DNA from: CAZWBR01 sp964404205
Lineage (GTDB): Bacteria; Bacteroidota; Bacteroidia; Bacteroidales; Prolixibacteraceae
Direction: 5' to 3'
Assembly (NCBI GenBank): GCA_964404205.1
Contig: CAYOJD010000004.1
Location: forward strand, 1-64,000
Length of the DNA: 64,000 nt
Position numbers and translations under genes: made by a program. The notes below the pieces were generated by a model that saw nothing but the letters and a program-made list of their open reading frames with translations, had not been told where the DNA came from and ran no database searches. Shown one piece after another: positions 1-11,455 of this stretch. Position 1 is the stretch's first letter. Each line of letters starts with the position of its first letter.

Positions 1-2784
<2,784 letters not shown>

Positions 2785-2806
2785 CCAAATCCGCTTATGA
2801 AAACCG

Positions 2807-2843
2807 AAAGACCTTCAGCAGAAATGCCGGAGGTCTTTTTTAT
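2807..2843 (+). terminator. Rho-independent terminator after the GH2 gene
   Basis: AAAGACCT pairs with AGGTCTTT, the stem continues inward through CAGCA/TGCCG with one mismatch around a GAAA tetraloop, and a T-run follows. It starts 23 bases after the GH2 stop. Confidence 0.85.
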
Positions 2844-2936
2844 TGATTCTAACATCGGCAGCAGCCGGTTCATTTATTGTTAAGTTGGGTGTAATGCTAG
2901 AGGAACCTTACATTCTCCCATTTCTGTCGATAAATT

Positions 2937-3689
2937 CTATTTTTTCGCTTCTTTAGATTCTAAGTAAACAATGGAAAGTAAAAGCAATATGAATGGAATT
3001 GTAAGCCAAAAACCGATGATGTTTGTGATTGATAAAGGGATTATGAAAAATGGAGCGATAAGGATTTGTACAACTCCGGTAATTTTATACAAAATAGACA
3101 ATTGATTCTTAGTTCTCAAAAGACCTATTCCGAAAACAACACTATTAATTCCCATCAATAAAATTATCAATTTATTGAGATGTCCAACAAAGCCGTATTT
3201 TGATGAAGTTAGCAAAGTAATGAAGAATACCGGGATACATACCATTATGATTACTGACGATGTTTTGAGAACCATATTCTTATAAAGATTTCCCAGATTA
3301 TAGAATCCGTAATAAAATAAAACGCCAGTGATGGTATAAATGAAACCTGTAAACAAATTTATGGATAGCAAAAATTGATTGGGAGGAATTATCGGAGAAA
3401 AGAGACCCCAACTGATGAAATAAACAACACCGATGACAAATAATGACAATAAAGTTTTATGGGATAAGCAACCTACAATTTCCTGATTATCTGCATTAAA
3501 TATGCTCACATCACACGACAGGGCATTTGCAATTAGTTTCAAGGTAGACATTCTTGGCGTAACATCACCCGATTCAATTCTTTGTATTGTTCGAATATCG
3601 ATGTTACAAGATTCAGAAAGTTCTTTTTGTGTAATACTTCTCTGATTCCTGATTTCATTAATTTTGAATCCAAGTTCCGGCTGTTCCAT
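2937..3689 (-). CDS. XRE-type HTH protein with six membrane helices
   Basis: A 250-residue protein with a Cro/C1-type helix-turn-helix at residues 8-63 (ITQKELSESCNIDIRTIQRIESG is the typical core), followed by about six hydrophobic helices between residues 78 and 245. It should be a DNA-binding protein anchored in the inner membrane, with the HTH in the cytoplasm. HTH proteins with a multi-helix tail of unknown function are known in Bacteroidota, but I do not recognise a ligand or target. The gene is visibly more AT-rich than its neighbours and stands alone, which suggests acquisition from elsewhere. A good promoter (3710-3741) lies upstream, and just beyond it an 11-bp tandem repeat that could be a regulator site. 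Confidence 0.85.
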   Translation of the reverse strand: MEQPELGFKINEIRNQRSITQKELSESCNIDIRTIQRIESGDVTPRMSTLKLIANALSCDVSIFNADNQEIVGCLSHKTLLSLFVIGVVYFISWGLFSPIIPPNQFLLSINLFTGFIYTITGVLFYYGFYNLGNLYKNMVLKTSSVIIMVCIPVFFITLLTSSKYGFVGHLNKLIILLMGINSVVFGIGLLRTKNQLSILYKITGVVQILIAPFFIIPLSITNIIGFWLTIPFILLLLSIVYLESKEAKK

Positions 3690-3709
3690 AACTGTTTTTT
3701 TATTTTAGT

Positions 3710-3741
3710 CAAAATTAGTTGGATAGAATATGAGAGACAAA
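3710..3741 (-). promoter_or_regulatory. Promoter for the HTH-membrane gene
   Basis: On the minus strand, -33 TTTG (3738-3741), 20 bases, then -7 TAATTTTG (3710-3717), a perfect match to the Bacteroidota consensus. The start codon lies 21 bases further on. Confidence 0.6.
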
Positions 3742-3757
3742 CATTCGCTGATTATTT

Positions 3758-3779
3758 CATACGGCATTCATACGGCATT
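3758..3779. repeat. Two tandem copies of CATACGGCATT
   Basis: Two exact 11-bp copies at 3758-3768 and 3769-3779, immediately upstream of the -33 element of the HTH-membrane gene. One helical turn per unit would suit cooperative binding by a regulator; this is inference. Confidence 0.5.
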
Positions 3780-3934
3780 TGAAAGATTGGCAAAATAGAC
3801 TGATAAGAAGTTCATACACCCACAGCAGCATCTGCATAATATAAGTAAATTACCTGTTTAGAAATGACATAAGTTTTTTTTTAATTTTACCCCGGACGAT
3901 AAACTTTCGTCAGACTAACAACGTTGAATTGGAT

Positions 3935-4858
3935 ATGACAATCAGGTACGGGGTAATCGGGACAGGCGCGTTGGGCGGGTTTTACGGTGGAATGCTGGCT
4001 CGGGCCGGTAAGGATGTTCATTTTTTATTCAACAGCGATTATCAACACGTTAAAAAACATGGGTTGCGTATTGACTCAATTAGCGGCAACTTCCACCTTT
4101 CCCAAGTAAATGCTTACGCTTTGTCCGACCAAATGCCCCTTTGCGACGTGCTATTGGTTTGTCTGAAAACAACCAACAACCACCTGTTGCCCACATTACT
4201 GAGGCCTATCCTTCATGCCAATTCAGTAGTGGTACTTATCCAAAATGGCTTGGGTCTCGAAGCTGACTTGTCACAACAGATGCCCTACACTGCCATTGCC
4301 GGTGGACTGGCTTTTATCTGCGCTTCGAAAACAGGTCCGGGACACATTACCCATCACGACTATGGCAAACTGAATATCGGGCTTCATTGCGGAAATGCGG
4401 AAACAATACTCCGGCAGGTATGCAACGATTTCAACGAGGCCAATATCCCGGCCCATTTTGTTGATGATTTGAACCAGGCACGATGGCAAAAACTGGTTTG
4501 GAATATCCCTTTCAACGGATTAACAGTTGTGATGAATAGTGCCACGGATCAATTAATCCAACAAAAACACTCCCGTCAACTTATTCTGGAAATGATGGGT
4601 GAAGTGATTCATGCCGCACATCACTGCGGTGCCCATATTGCACCCCATTTTGACCAGAAAATGATAGAACTTACCGAAAATATGGCCCCTTATGCCCCAA
4701 GCATGAAACTCGATTACGACAACCAACGGCCAATGGAGATTCATTACATTTACACCCGACCACTAGAGATAGCCCACAAAGCCGGCTTCGAAATGAAACG
4801 GGTTGTAATGCTCGAAGCTCAGTTGCAATTCCTTGAAGAGAAGAATCGCAATAGATGA
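3935..4858 (+). CDS. panE: 2-dehydropantoate 2-reductase
   Basis: Reduces ketopantoate to pantoate with NADPH, a step in pantothenate and coenzyme A synthesis, in the cytoplasm. The 307-residue protein has the N-terminal Rossmann motif GTGALGG (residues 9-15), the family's LVCLKTTNN segment after the nucleotide domain, and the C-terminal helical domain with ARWQKLVWNIPFNGL, which holds the conserved catalytic Lys and Asn. ATG at 3935 is chosen over the in-frame TTG six bases earlier because the Rossmann strand starts directly after it. It stands alone on the plus strand. ApbA/PanE-family members acting on other keto acids exist, so substrate is likely but not proven. Confidence 0.88.
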   Translation: MTIRYGVIGTGALGGFYGGMLARAGKDVHFLFNSDYQHVKKHGLRIDSISGNFHLSQVNAYALSDQMPLCDVLLVCLKTTNNHLLPTLLRPILHANSVVVLIQNGLGLEADLSQQMPYTAIAGGLAFICASKTGPGHITHHDYGKLNIGLHCGNAETILRQVCNDFNEANIPAHFVDDLNQARWQKLVWNIPFNGLTVVMNSATDQLIQQKHSRQLILEMMGEVIHAAHHCGAHIAPHFDQKMIELTENMAPYAPSMKLDYDNQRPMEIHYIYTRPLEIAHKAGFEMKRVVMLEAQLQFLEEKNRNR

Positions 4859-4973
4859 CCCCAATAGCTCAAAAAATAATTGCTGACCTGGAGCCTTTCC
4901 AATCTCTGTTCTCTAATGTTTCGGGTTAACAAATGACAATCATCCGACATCTGGTATTCATCATTCAATTTGC

Positions 4974-4981
4974 TATTTTTG
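4974..4981 (+). promoter_or_regulatory. -7 element (TATTTTTG) for mutS2
   Basis: Matches TAnnTTTG and lies 21 bases before the chosen ATG at 5003. The -33 region (CTGG at 4951-4954, 19-base spacing) is weak. The position argues against the upstream TTG at 4970 as a start. Confidence 0.45.
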
Positions 4982-5002
4982 CAGGCCAATGCAATTTTCG
5001 AT

Positions 5003-7492
5003 ATGGAGATTTACCCCGATAATTTCGAGAGCAAAATAGGCTTTGATAAGGTTCGCGAGTTGGTGAAAGCACGCTGCCTCAGCTCGCTGGGCAAAGAGCT
5101 GGCCGACGACTGCCGCTTTGTCGATAGCTACCGCGAAGTGGAGCGGATGCTCGACGAAACGGGGGAATTTATGGTGATTATCCGCGAAGCGATGAACTTC
5201 CCTACCGGCTATTTTGCCGATATGCGGTCTGCCTTGCAAAAATCGAAACTGGTTGGCGCTTTTCTCGATGTCAATGAGATTTTCGATCTGAAACGCTCGC
5301 TCGAAACCATCAGGGCAATAGTACTCTTTTTCAAAGACAAAGATGAAGAATTGTTTCCCCGGCTGAGAGAAATTGTCCGCAACGTACAGCTTTTCCCTTT
5401 TATCTACGATCGCATCGATCAAATCATCAATAAATATGGTCAGATAAAGGATAACGCTTCGCCCGAACTGGCACAAATCCGCAGGGAAATTTTCTCGTTG
5501 CAATCGAATGTTTCAAAAATCATGCAATCCATCCTGAAAAAGGTTCAGGCCGACGGTTTGGTGGAGAAAGATGTCTCCGTTTCGATTCGCGATGGCCGGG
5601 CGGTAATACCGGTTCTTTCGGCCAACAAACGAAAAATTAGAGGGATAGTTCATGACGAATCGGCTACCGGGCGCACTGCTTATATCGAACCCGAAGAGAT
5701 TGTAGAAACCAACAACCGCATCCGCGAACTGGAGTCGGCCGAACGGCGTGAGATTATACGTATTCTTACCCGCTTTACCGACGATATCCGCCCCTATGCC
5801 GACGACATTGCCTATTCGTACGATATTCTGGCGGTGATAGATTTTATCCGCGCCAAAGCCATCTGGGCCATCGAGAGCCACTCTGTTAAACCTCTGCTCG
5901 TGGAGGGTAGCGAACTCAACTGGCTCGAAGCGCGCCACCCTATTCTCCAACTCAATCTGGCACGCGAAAAGAGAAGCATAATTCCCCTTAATATCAAACT
6001 CACTGAAAACGACAGAATACTGTTAATCTCAGGGCCCAATGCAGGTGGCAAATCGGTTTGTCTGAAAACAGTCGGGTTGCTGCAATATATGTTGCAATGT
6101 GGCATCCCTATTCCGGTCCACATCGACAGCAAAGCCGGTATTTTTGGTAAAATTTTTATCGATATTGGCGATGACCAGTCGCTCGATAACGACCTGAGTA
6201 CCTATAGTTCGCACCTGATTAATATGAAGTTTTTTGTCAGGAACTGCAACAACCGCTCGTTGGTATTGATTGACGAATTTGGCACTGGTACCGAACCCAT
6301 GCTCGGCGGAGCAATTGCCGAAGCCATTCTAAACAAGATGAACCAGTTGGGAACTTTTGGTGTGATTACCACGCACTACACCAATCTGAAACATTTCGCT
6401 TCGTCAGCGCCGGGCATTGTCAATGGGGCGATGATGTACGACCAACACCGGATGGAGCCCCTTTTTCAATTACAAATTGGAAAACCAGGAAGTTCGTTTG
6501 CTTTCGAGATTGCCAGAAAAATCGGCCTTCCGGAAGATATTTTACTGGAAGCAACCGACAAAATCGGGAAAGATCACATCAATTTCGACAAGCATCTTCG
6601 CGATATTGTCCGCGATAAACGTTACTGGGAAAGCAAAAGACAAAATATCCGTCAGGTCGAAAAACAATTGGAAGAGTTGGCTGAAAACTATCAAAACAAC
6701 CTGTCGGAAACCAAGAAGTTACGCAAAGAGATTATCGACAAGGCACGTAAAGAGGCTGAAGCCATGTTGGCCAATTCGAATAAAATGATTGAACAGACTA
6801 TCCGTGAAATCAAAGAGGCTTCGGCCGAGAAAGAGCGGACACAAATGGTTCGAAAGCAACTGGCAGAATTCAAGGAGAATGTCCTTCAGCAGGAAAACGA
6901 CGAAGATGAGCGCATCAAGCTCAAAATGGAAAAGCTCCGGAAAAAAGAGGAAGAGCGCGAACGCAAAAAAGCCAATCACCCCGAAAAGGAAAACAAGCCA
7001 CAAAGTTCAGTTTCAGCAGCCTACAAGGAGATGAAAAAAGGCGACTGGGTTCGCATCATTGGCCAGGACACCAGTGGTGAGATTCTGGAAATCAAAGGCG
7101 AAAATATTACGGTTGCATTTGGGTCGCTCCTTTCGACATTGCAAAAATCGAAACTCGAAACCGTTACACGCAACGAAATGAAACGGACAAAAACGGAGAA
7201 CAAAACATTAGCCCGAATCAATCAGGAAATTAACGACAAGAAACTGAATTTCAAGCCCCGGGTCGACGTGCGCGGGATGCGTGCCGAAGAAGGTTTGCAG
7301 AAAATACGGGAGTTTATCGACGAGGCCATTATGGTTGAAGCACATGAATTGCACATTTTACATGGGAAAGGCAATGGTATTTTGCGCGAATTGATTCGCA
7401 ACTACCTTCGAACAGAACCGGCAGTAACCCGCTTCCGCGATGAGCATGTGCAATTTGGCGGAGCCGGTATCACGGTGGTCGAATTGGAGTAG
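5003..7492 (+). CDS. mutS2: Endonuclease MutS2
   Basis: MutS homologue lacking the mismatch-recognition domain; family members bind branched DNA, restrain homologous recombination, and in some bacteria rescue stalled ribosomes. The 829-residue protein has the helical lever/clamp region (to about residue 300), the ATPase with Walker A GPNAGGKS (about 344) and Walker B LVLIDEFGTGTEP (about 418), a long charged coiled coil (about 520-680), a KOW-like stretch, and a C-terminal Smr nuclease domain starting at VDVRGM (about 754) with HGKGNG. All domains appear complete. ATG at 5003 gives the usual MutS2 N-terminus and fits the promoter element before it. No operon partner is visible. Confidence 0.96.
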   Translation: MEIYPDNFESKIGFDKVRELVKARCLSSLGKELADDCRFVDSYREVERMLDETGEFMVIIREAMNFPTGYFADMRSALQKSKLVGAFLDVNEIFDLKRSLETIRAIVLFFKDKDEELFPRLREIVRNVQLFPFIYDRIDQIINKYGQIKDNASPELAQIRREIFSLQSNVSKIMQSILKKVQADGLVEKDVSVSIRDGRAVIPVLSANKRKIRGIVHDESATGRTAYIEPEEIVETNNRIRELESAERREIIRILTRFTDDIRPYADDIAYSYDILAVIDFIRAKAIWAIESHSVKPLLVEGSELNWLEARHPILQLNLAREKRSIIPLNIKLTENDRILLISGPNAGGKSVCLKTVGLLQYMLQCGIPIPVHIDSKAGIFGKIFIDIGDDQSLDNDLSTYSSHLINMKFFVRNCNNRSLVLIDEFGTGTEPMLGGAIAEAILNKMNQLGTFGVITTHYTNLKHFASSAPGIVNGAMMYDQHRMEPLFQLQIGKPGSSFAFEIARKIGLPEDILLEATDKIGKDHINFDKHLRDIVRDKRYWESKRQNIRQVEKQLEELAENYQNNLSETKKLRKEIIDKARKEAEAMLANSNKMIEQTIREIKEASAEKERTQMVRKQLAEFKENVLQQENDEDERIKLKMEKLRKKEEERERKKANHPEKENKPQSSVSAAYKEMKKGDWVRIIGQDTSGEILEIKGENITVAFGSLLSTLQKSKLETVTRNEMKRTKTENKTLARINQEINDKKLNFKPRVDVRGMRAEEGLQKIREFIDEAIMVEAHELHILHGKGNGILRELIRNYLRTEPAVTRFRDEHVQFGGAGITVVELE

Positions 7493-7659
7493 AACGATGA
7501 TTGATGTAAGGTACTTGCAAATCTGCTGCATGTTAATTTCGGCCTACTACCTAAATTATCCATAAAAAAACGCTCTCAAATGGGTTAACCCGAAGCTGGT
7601 TTCATCGTAAAACAGGTACACAATTTTGAATACCAACAGCGTTAAATCAACAATATTTT

Positions 7660-8520
7660 ATGGAACCTATTATTGTGAAGCAACTTATCGACGCGCCTCT
7701 CGCAAAAGTCTGGAACGCGCTTTCGCTCAGTGAAGAGTTGAAAAAGTAGTATTTTGCCGTGCAGGATTACCAATTTGTGGTAGGAAAAACATTTACCTTC
7801 TACGAAAGTGAAGATTCACACAACTATTTTCACAGGTGTCAGTTTCTGGAAATTGTACCTCACCTAACGATTGCTTACAGTTGAGAGCACCCAAGCCACT
7901 CCAACGGGATATCGAAAGTAGTATGGCAGTTCGAAGCACAAGAAGCCAAAACATGGGTAACCTTAACTCATTCGGGCGTTGAGAGTTTTGCCGATGCCGG
8001 CGAAGAGTTTGCGCGACACAACTTCGAGATTGGCTGGAAAGGAATTGTCAGCATAAACCTCCGAAATTACCTCTATGGCATCGAAAGATTGGTTTTCAAC
8101 ATTGCCATCGAGACCTCGCCCCCAAAACTTTGGCAAAGACTCTGGAAAAAAGAAAATTACACCAGATGGACCCAACCATTTTGTGAAGGTTCATACCTCG
8201 ACGGCGACTTGGAACAAGGGAACCGTGTCCATTTTCTCACCCCTTCTGGCGAAGGAATGTACAGCGATATTATCTTCCTGAAAGAAAACGAGTTTATATA
8301 CTTCTCACATATCGGCATGGTGCGCGATTTTAAAGAGCTGCCGCTTGACGCAGAGACGGAACGGTGGAGCGGATGTATCGAATCATACAACATAACTACC
8401 GAAGGTAGCACCTCGAAACTGAAAGTGGAGGTTGATGCCATTGCCGAATATGCCGACTACATGAAGAAAACTTTTCCGCTGGCGCTACAGAAATTGAAAG
8501 AATTATCTGAAAACGACTGA
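7660..8520 (+). pseudogene. Broken tandem SRPBCC (AHSA1-type) gene with two in-frame stops
   Basis: One uninterrupted frame encodes two consecutive SRPBCC/AHSA1 domains (codons 1-~142 and ~143-286), apart from a TAG at codon 30 (7747-7749) and a TGA at codon 75 (7882-7884). The first domain begins MEPIIVKQLIDAPLAKVWNA. Both stops fall where the family has tryptophan: LKK-stop-YF (usually KxWYFD) and IAYS-stop-EH (usually LSYTWxxE). Each is one G-to-A change from TGG. There is no frameshift. The second domain is intact (KLWQRLWKKENYTRWTQPF onward), but has no ATG to start from; the nearest in-frame start is TTG at 8089. AHSA1-like proteins bind hydrophobic ligands or Hsp90-type chaperones; no function can be assigned here. 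A recent pseudogene is most likely, with sequencing error as the alternative. Confidence 0.8.
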
Positions 8521-8559
8521 TAAATCTCTACGATTCAAATCATTCACAAACGAAACACA

Positions 8560-9000
8560 ATGACAACAGTAAACATTTATCTCAACTACGACGGCAACTG
8601 CGAAGAAGCCTTCAACTTTTACAAATCGGTTTTTGGTGGCGAATTTAGCTATCTGAGCCGCTACAAAGATATGCCACCGCAGGAAGGCTGTGCCCCGTTA
8701 TCGGAAAAAGAGGGACAATTGGTGATGCATGTTTCGCTGCCTATTAGTAAAGAAACCGTGCTAATGGGAAGCGATACTGGCGGCGAATGGGCTGCCAGCT
8801 TTATAAAAGGCAATAATTTTACCATTTCCGTCAATACCGACAGCAAAGCGGAGGCAGACAGAATATTCGGCCAGCTTTCATCAGGCGGTACAGTTATCAT
8901 GCCCATGGACAACACTTTCTGGGGCGACTACTTCGGAATGTTCGGCGACAAGTTTGGTGTGAACTGGATGGTTAGTTTTAACGAAAACAGTAAACCGTAA
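8560..9000 (+). CDS. VOC-superfamily (PhnB/glyoxalase-like) protein
   Basis: A 146-residue protein of the PhnB-like group of the vicinal oxygen chelate fold, often annotated as 3-demethylubiquinone methyltransferase-like although no such activity is established for the group. Typical features are YLNYDGNCEEAFNFYKSVFGG at the N-terminus and FWGDYFGMFGDKFGVNWMVSF at the C-terminus. The classic metal ligands of true glyoxalases are not obvious. It lies 39 bases after the broken SRPBCC gene; AHSA1 and PhnB-like genes are often neighbours in Bacteroidota, so the two probably formed one unit. A terminator follows. No substrate can be named. Confidence 0.85.
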   Translation: MTTVNIYLNYDGNCEEAFNFYKSVFGGEFSYLSRYKDMPPQEGCAPLSEKEGQLVMHVSLPISKETVLMGSDTGGEWAASFIKGNNFTISVNTDSKAEADRIFGQLSSGGTVIMPMDNTFWGDYFGMFGDKFGVNWMVSFNENSKP

Positions 9001-9017
9001 ATCGATCAAAAGTGCAA

Positions 9018-9060
9018 AGCAAAACCCCGCAAGAATAAGCCTGCGGGGTTTTGCTTTTTT
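9018..9060. terminator. Bidirectional terminator between VOC gene and GH3 gene
   Basis: AGCAAAACCCCGC and GCGGGGTTTTGCT form a 13-bp perfect stem around a 12-base loop, with a T-run on the plus side. It sits between two convergent genes and can serve both. Confidence 0.85.
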
Positions 9061-9074
9061 GGATTCGGAGAATC

Positions 9075-11372
9075 CTATTTGGTCCAGTTGATAAATGTCA
9101 CTTTCACGTCGCGCGAATTTCCGCCAATCATAACCTGAAATTCACCGGCTTCCCAGTCATATTTCAAATCGCTGTTGTAGAATTTCAACGCTTCGGGAGT
9201 AATGGTAAAGCTGATGGTTTGTGTCTCTCCTGCTTTTAGGGCTACTTTCTGAAAACCTTTCAGCTCTTTAACCGGACGGGTAACTGAACCTACCACATCG
9301 CGGATATAAAGCTGCACCACCTCTTCTCCATCGAATTTACCATTGTTTTTCACCTCAACCGATGCCGTAATGGTTTGGTCGCCTTTGGGATCGGCCTGGC
9401 TCAGTTTTATTTCACCATAACTAAAAGTGGTATAGCTCAAACCGTAGCCAAACGGATAAAGCGGGTCGTTGGAAACATCGATATAATTCGAACGGAATTT
9501 CTGAAACCAGGCACCATCGGCCAACGGCCGACCGGTATTTTTATGGTTATAGAAAATTGGTACCTGTCCTACATTTTGCGGGAATGTAGCCGTTAGTTTT
9601 CCTGACGGGTTGACATCTCCAAAAAGGACATCGGCAATGGCTAAACCAGCTTCAGAACCACCAAACCAGACATTTAGGATAGCCGGAATATTTTCGTCTT
9701 CCCATTTCATGGCTAACGGACGGCCGGCGAATACAACTGCCACTACCGGTTTACCGGTTTGTAACAATGCTTTCAACAAATCGCGCTGAACCTGTGGTAT
9801 CTCTATGTTGCTCAGGCTCGATGCTTCGCCACTCATTTCAGCACTTTCGCCAACTACGGCTACTACTACATCGCTCTGTTTGGCAACATCAACAGCCTCC
9901 TTAATGATTTCTTCGGCCGGACGGCTATCGCGGTGCAACGGTTTTCCAAAAATACCCACGCGTTTCTCAAAAATTTCATCAGCATGTAAGTTCGACCCCT
10001 GCGCATAAACAAACTTTACTTTATCGCCTGCAACGGCTTTTAATCCTGTAAGAACGGAAGTCGCTTTTGAAAAATCGGCGGCCACACTCCAGGTTCCGGG
10101 CATATTTTCCTTGTTATCGGCCAACGGACCCACAACAGCAATTGTACCAGCTTTTTTCAACGGGAGAATATTTCCTTCGTTTTTCAACAAAACAAAACTT
10201 TTTGAAGCTACTTCACGGGCAAACTGACGATGCTCAGGTGTGAAAATCTCAGTTTTGGCACGATTGCTATCGCAATATTTGTAAGGATCACTAAAAAGTC
10301 CCAGTTTGTATTTGGCTTCCAGAATTAGTCGACAGGCTTCGTCGATACGTTCCATCGACACTTTGCCTTCCTTCAACGATTTCTCACTCTGGGTCAGAAG
10401 CCCCTCTCCCACCATATCCATGTCAATACCAGCTTCGAGTGCCATGGCAGAAACGGTCTGATAATCGCCCACGCCGTGTGCTATCATTTCCGGGATCCCT
10501 GTATAGTCGGTTACCACAAAACCGTTAAAACCCCACTGTTTGCGCAACACATCGGTCATCAGCCATTTGTTACCGGTTGCCGGAATACCATCAACTTCGT
10601 TAAAAGAAGCCATCACACTGCCAACACCGGCAGCAACGGCAGCTTTGTAGGGCGGGAAGTATTCGTTGTACATCCGGAATCGGCTCATATCGGTGGTATT
10701 ATAGTCGCGGCCAGCCTCGGCGGCGCCGTACAATGCATAGTGTTTCACACAGCTTAAAATGGTATTGTTTTGGGTTAAATCGTCACCTTGATAACCATGA
10801 ACCATCGCTTTGGCTATTTCAGAACCGAGGTAGGGATCTTCTCCCGATCCTTCGGCAACTCTGCCCCAACGCGGGTCGCGGGCAATATCGACCATCGGGC
10901 TGAAAGTCCAGTTGATACCATCAGCACTCGCCTCAATAGCTGCAATGCGGGCACTTTTTTCGATAAGGGGCATATCCCATGTAGCACTTAATCCCAATGG
11001 AATTGGGAAAACAGTTTCGTAGCCATGAATAACATCCATCCCAAAAATCAGCGGGATTTTCAGTCGGCTCTCTTCCACTGCAATGCGCTGTACTTCTTTA
11101 ATTTTTTCAACAGATTTGATGTTGAAAAGACCACCAACTTTGCCTTCTTTAATTTTGATCGAAATATCGGAGCTTTCAGCTTCGCCGGTGGTAATATCGC
11201 CGGATGCAGGCAGATTCATCTGTCCTAATTTTTCCTGAAGCGTCATTTTTGACATCAACCCATCGATAAAATCATTCATCTTTTTGTCGCCGGACGATGA
11301 TTTTACCTGGGCTGTAACCGTGATGGCCAATATCAACAGACATACGGAAAACAATAATCTTAAAGGTTTCAT
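9075..11372 (-). CDS. bglX: GH3 beta-glucosidase, last gene of the glucan locus
   Basis: Periplasmic exo-beta-glucosidase that would cut oligosaccharides to glucose. The 765-residue protein starts with a signal peptide (MKPLRLLFSVCLLILAITVTAQ), then the GH3 barrel with KHYALYGAAEAGRDYN and the nucleophile Asp289 in GFVVTDYTG, the alpha/beta sandwich with GESAEMSGEASSL, and the C-terminal fibronectin-like domain (EEVVQLYIRD, VKELKGFQKV). ATG at 11372 is chosen over an upstream in-frame TTG because it begins the signal peptide. It ends the seven-gene operon led by susC. GH3 enzymes next to GH144 genes act on beta-1,2-linked glucose disaccharides (the BT_3567 type of Bacteroides thetaiotaomicron, from memory); the linkage here is inferred from context. 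Confidence 0.93.
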   Translation of the reverse strand: MKPLRLLFSVCLLILAITVTAQVKSSSGDKKMNDFIDGLMSKMTLQEKLGQMNLPASGDITTGEAESSDISIKIKEGKVGGLFNIKSVEKIKEVQRIAVEESRLKIPLIFGMDVIHGYETVFPIPLGLSATWDMPLIEKSARIAAIEASADGINWTFSPMVDIARDPRWGRVAEGSGEDPYLGSEIAKAMVHGYQGDDLTQNNTILSCVKHYALYGAAEAGRDYNTTDMSRFRMYNEYFPPYKAAVAAGVGSVMASFNEVDGIPATGNKWLMTDVLRKQWGFNGFVVTDYTGIPEMIAHGVGDYQTVSAMALEAGIDMDMVGEGLLTQSEKSLKEGKVSMERIDEACRLILEAKYKLGLFSDPYKYCDSNRAKTEIFTPEHRQFAREVASKSFVLLKNEGNILPLKKAGTIAVVGPLADNKENMPGTWSVAADFSKATSVLTGLKAVAGDKVKFVYAQGSNLHADEIFEKRVGIFGKPLHRDSRPAEEIIKEAVDVAKQSDVVVAVVGESAEMSGEASSLSNIEIPQVQRDLLKALLQTGKPVVAVVFAGRPLAMKWEDENIPAILNVWFGGSEAGLAIADVLFGDVNPSGKLTATFPQNVGQVPIFYNHKNTGRPLADGAWFQKFRSNYIDVSNDPLYPFGYGLSYTTFSYGEIKLSQADPKGDQTITASVEVKNNGKFDGEEVVQLYIRDVVGSVTRPVKELKGFQKVALKAGETQTISFTITPEALKFYNSDLKYDWEAGEFQVMIGGNSRDVKVTFINWTK

Positions 11373-11455
11373 TACGAAATTGTTTTGATGAAACAAAAAA
11401 TTTGACTTTTATAAAAGGAGACCAAAGATAACGATTTCAACCGGATCGGAATTCG

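Noticed and set aside
7747..7884. Stop-to-tryptophan recoding
   Set aside because: TAG and TGA are both involved, and genes across the window use them as normal ends; a changed code would be visible elsewhere.
8089..8520. Second SRPBCC domain as a separate intact gene
   Set aside because: It has only a TTG start inside the linker, and the same frame runs unbroken upstream through the first domain apart from the two stops; it is better read as part of one broken gene.
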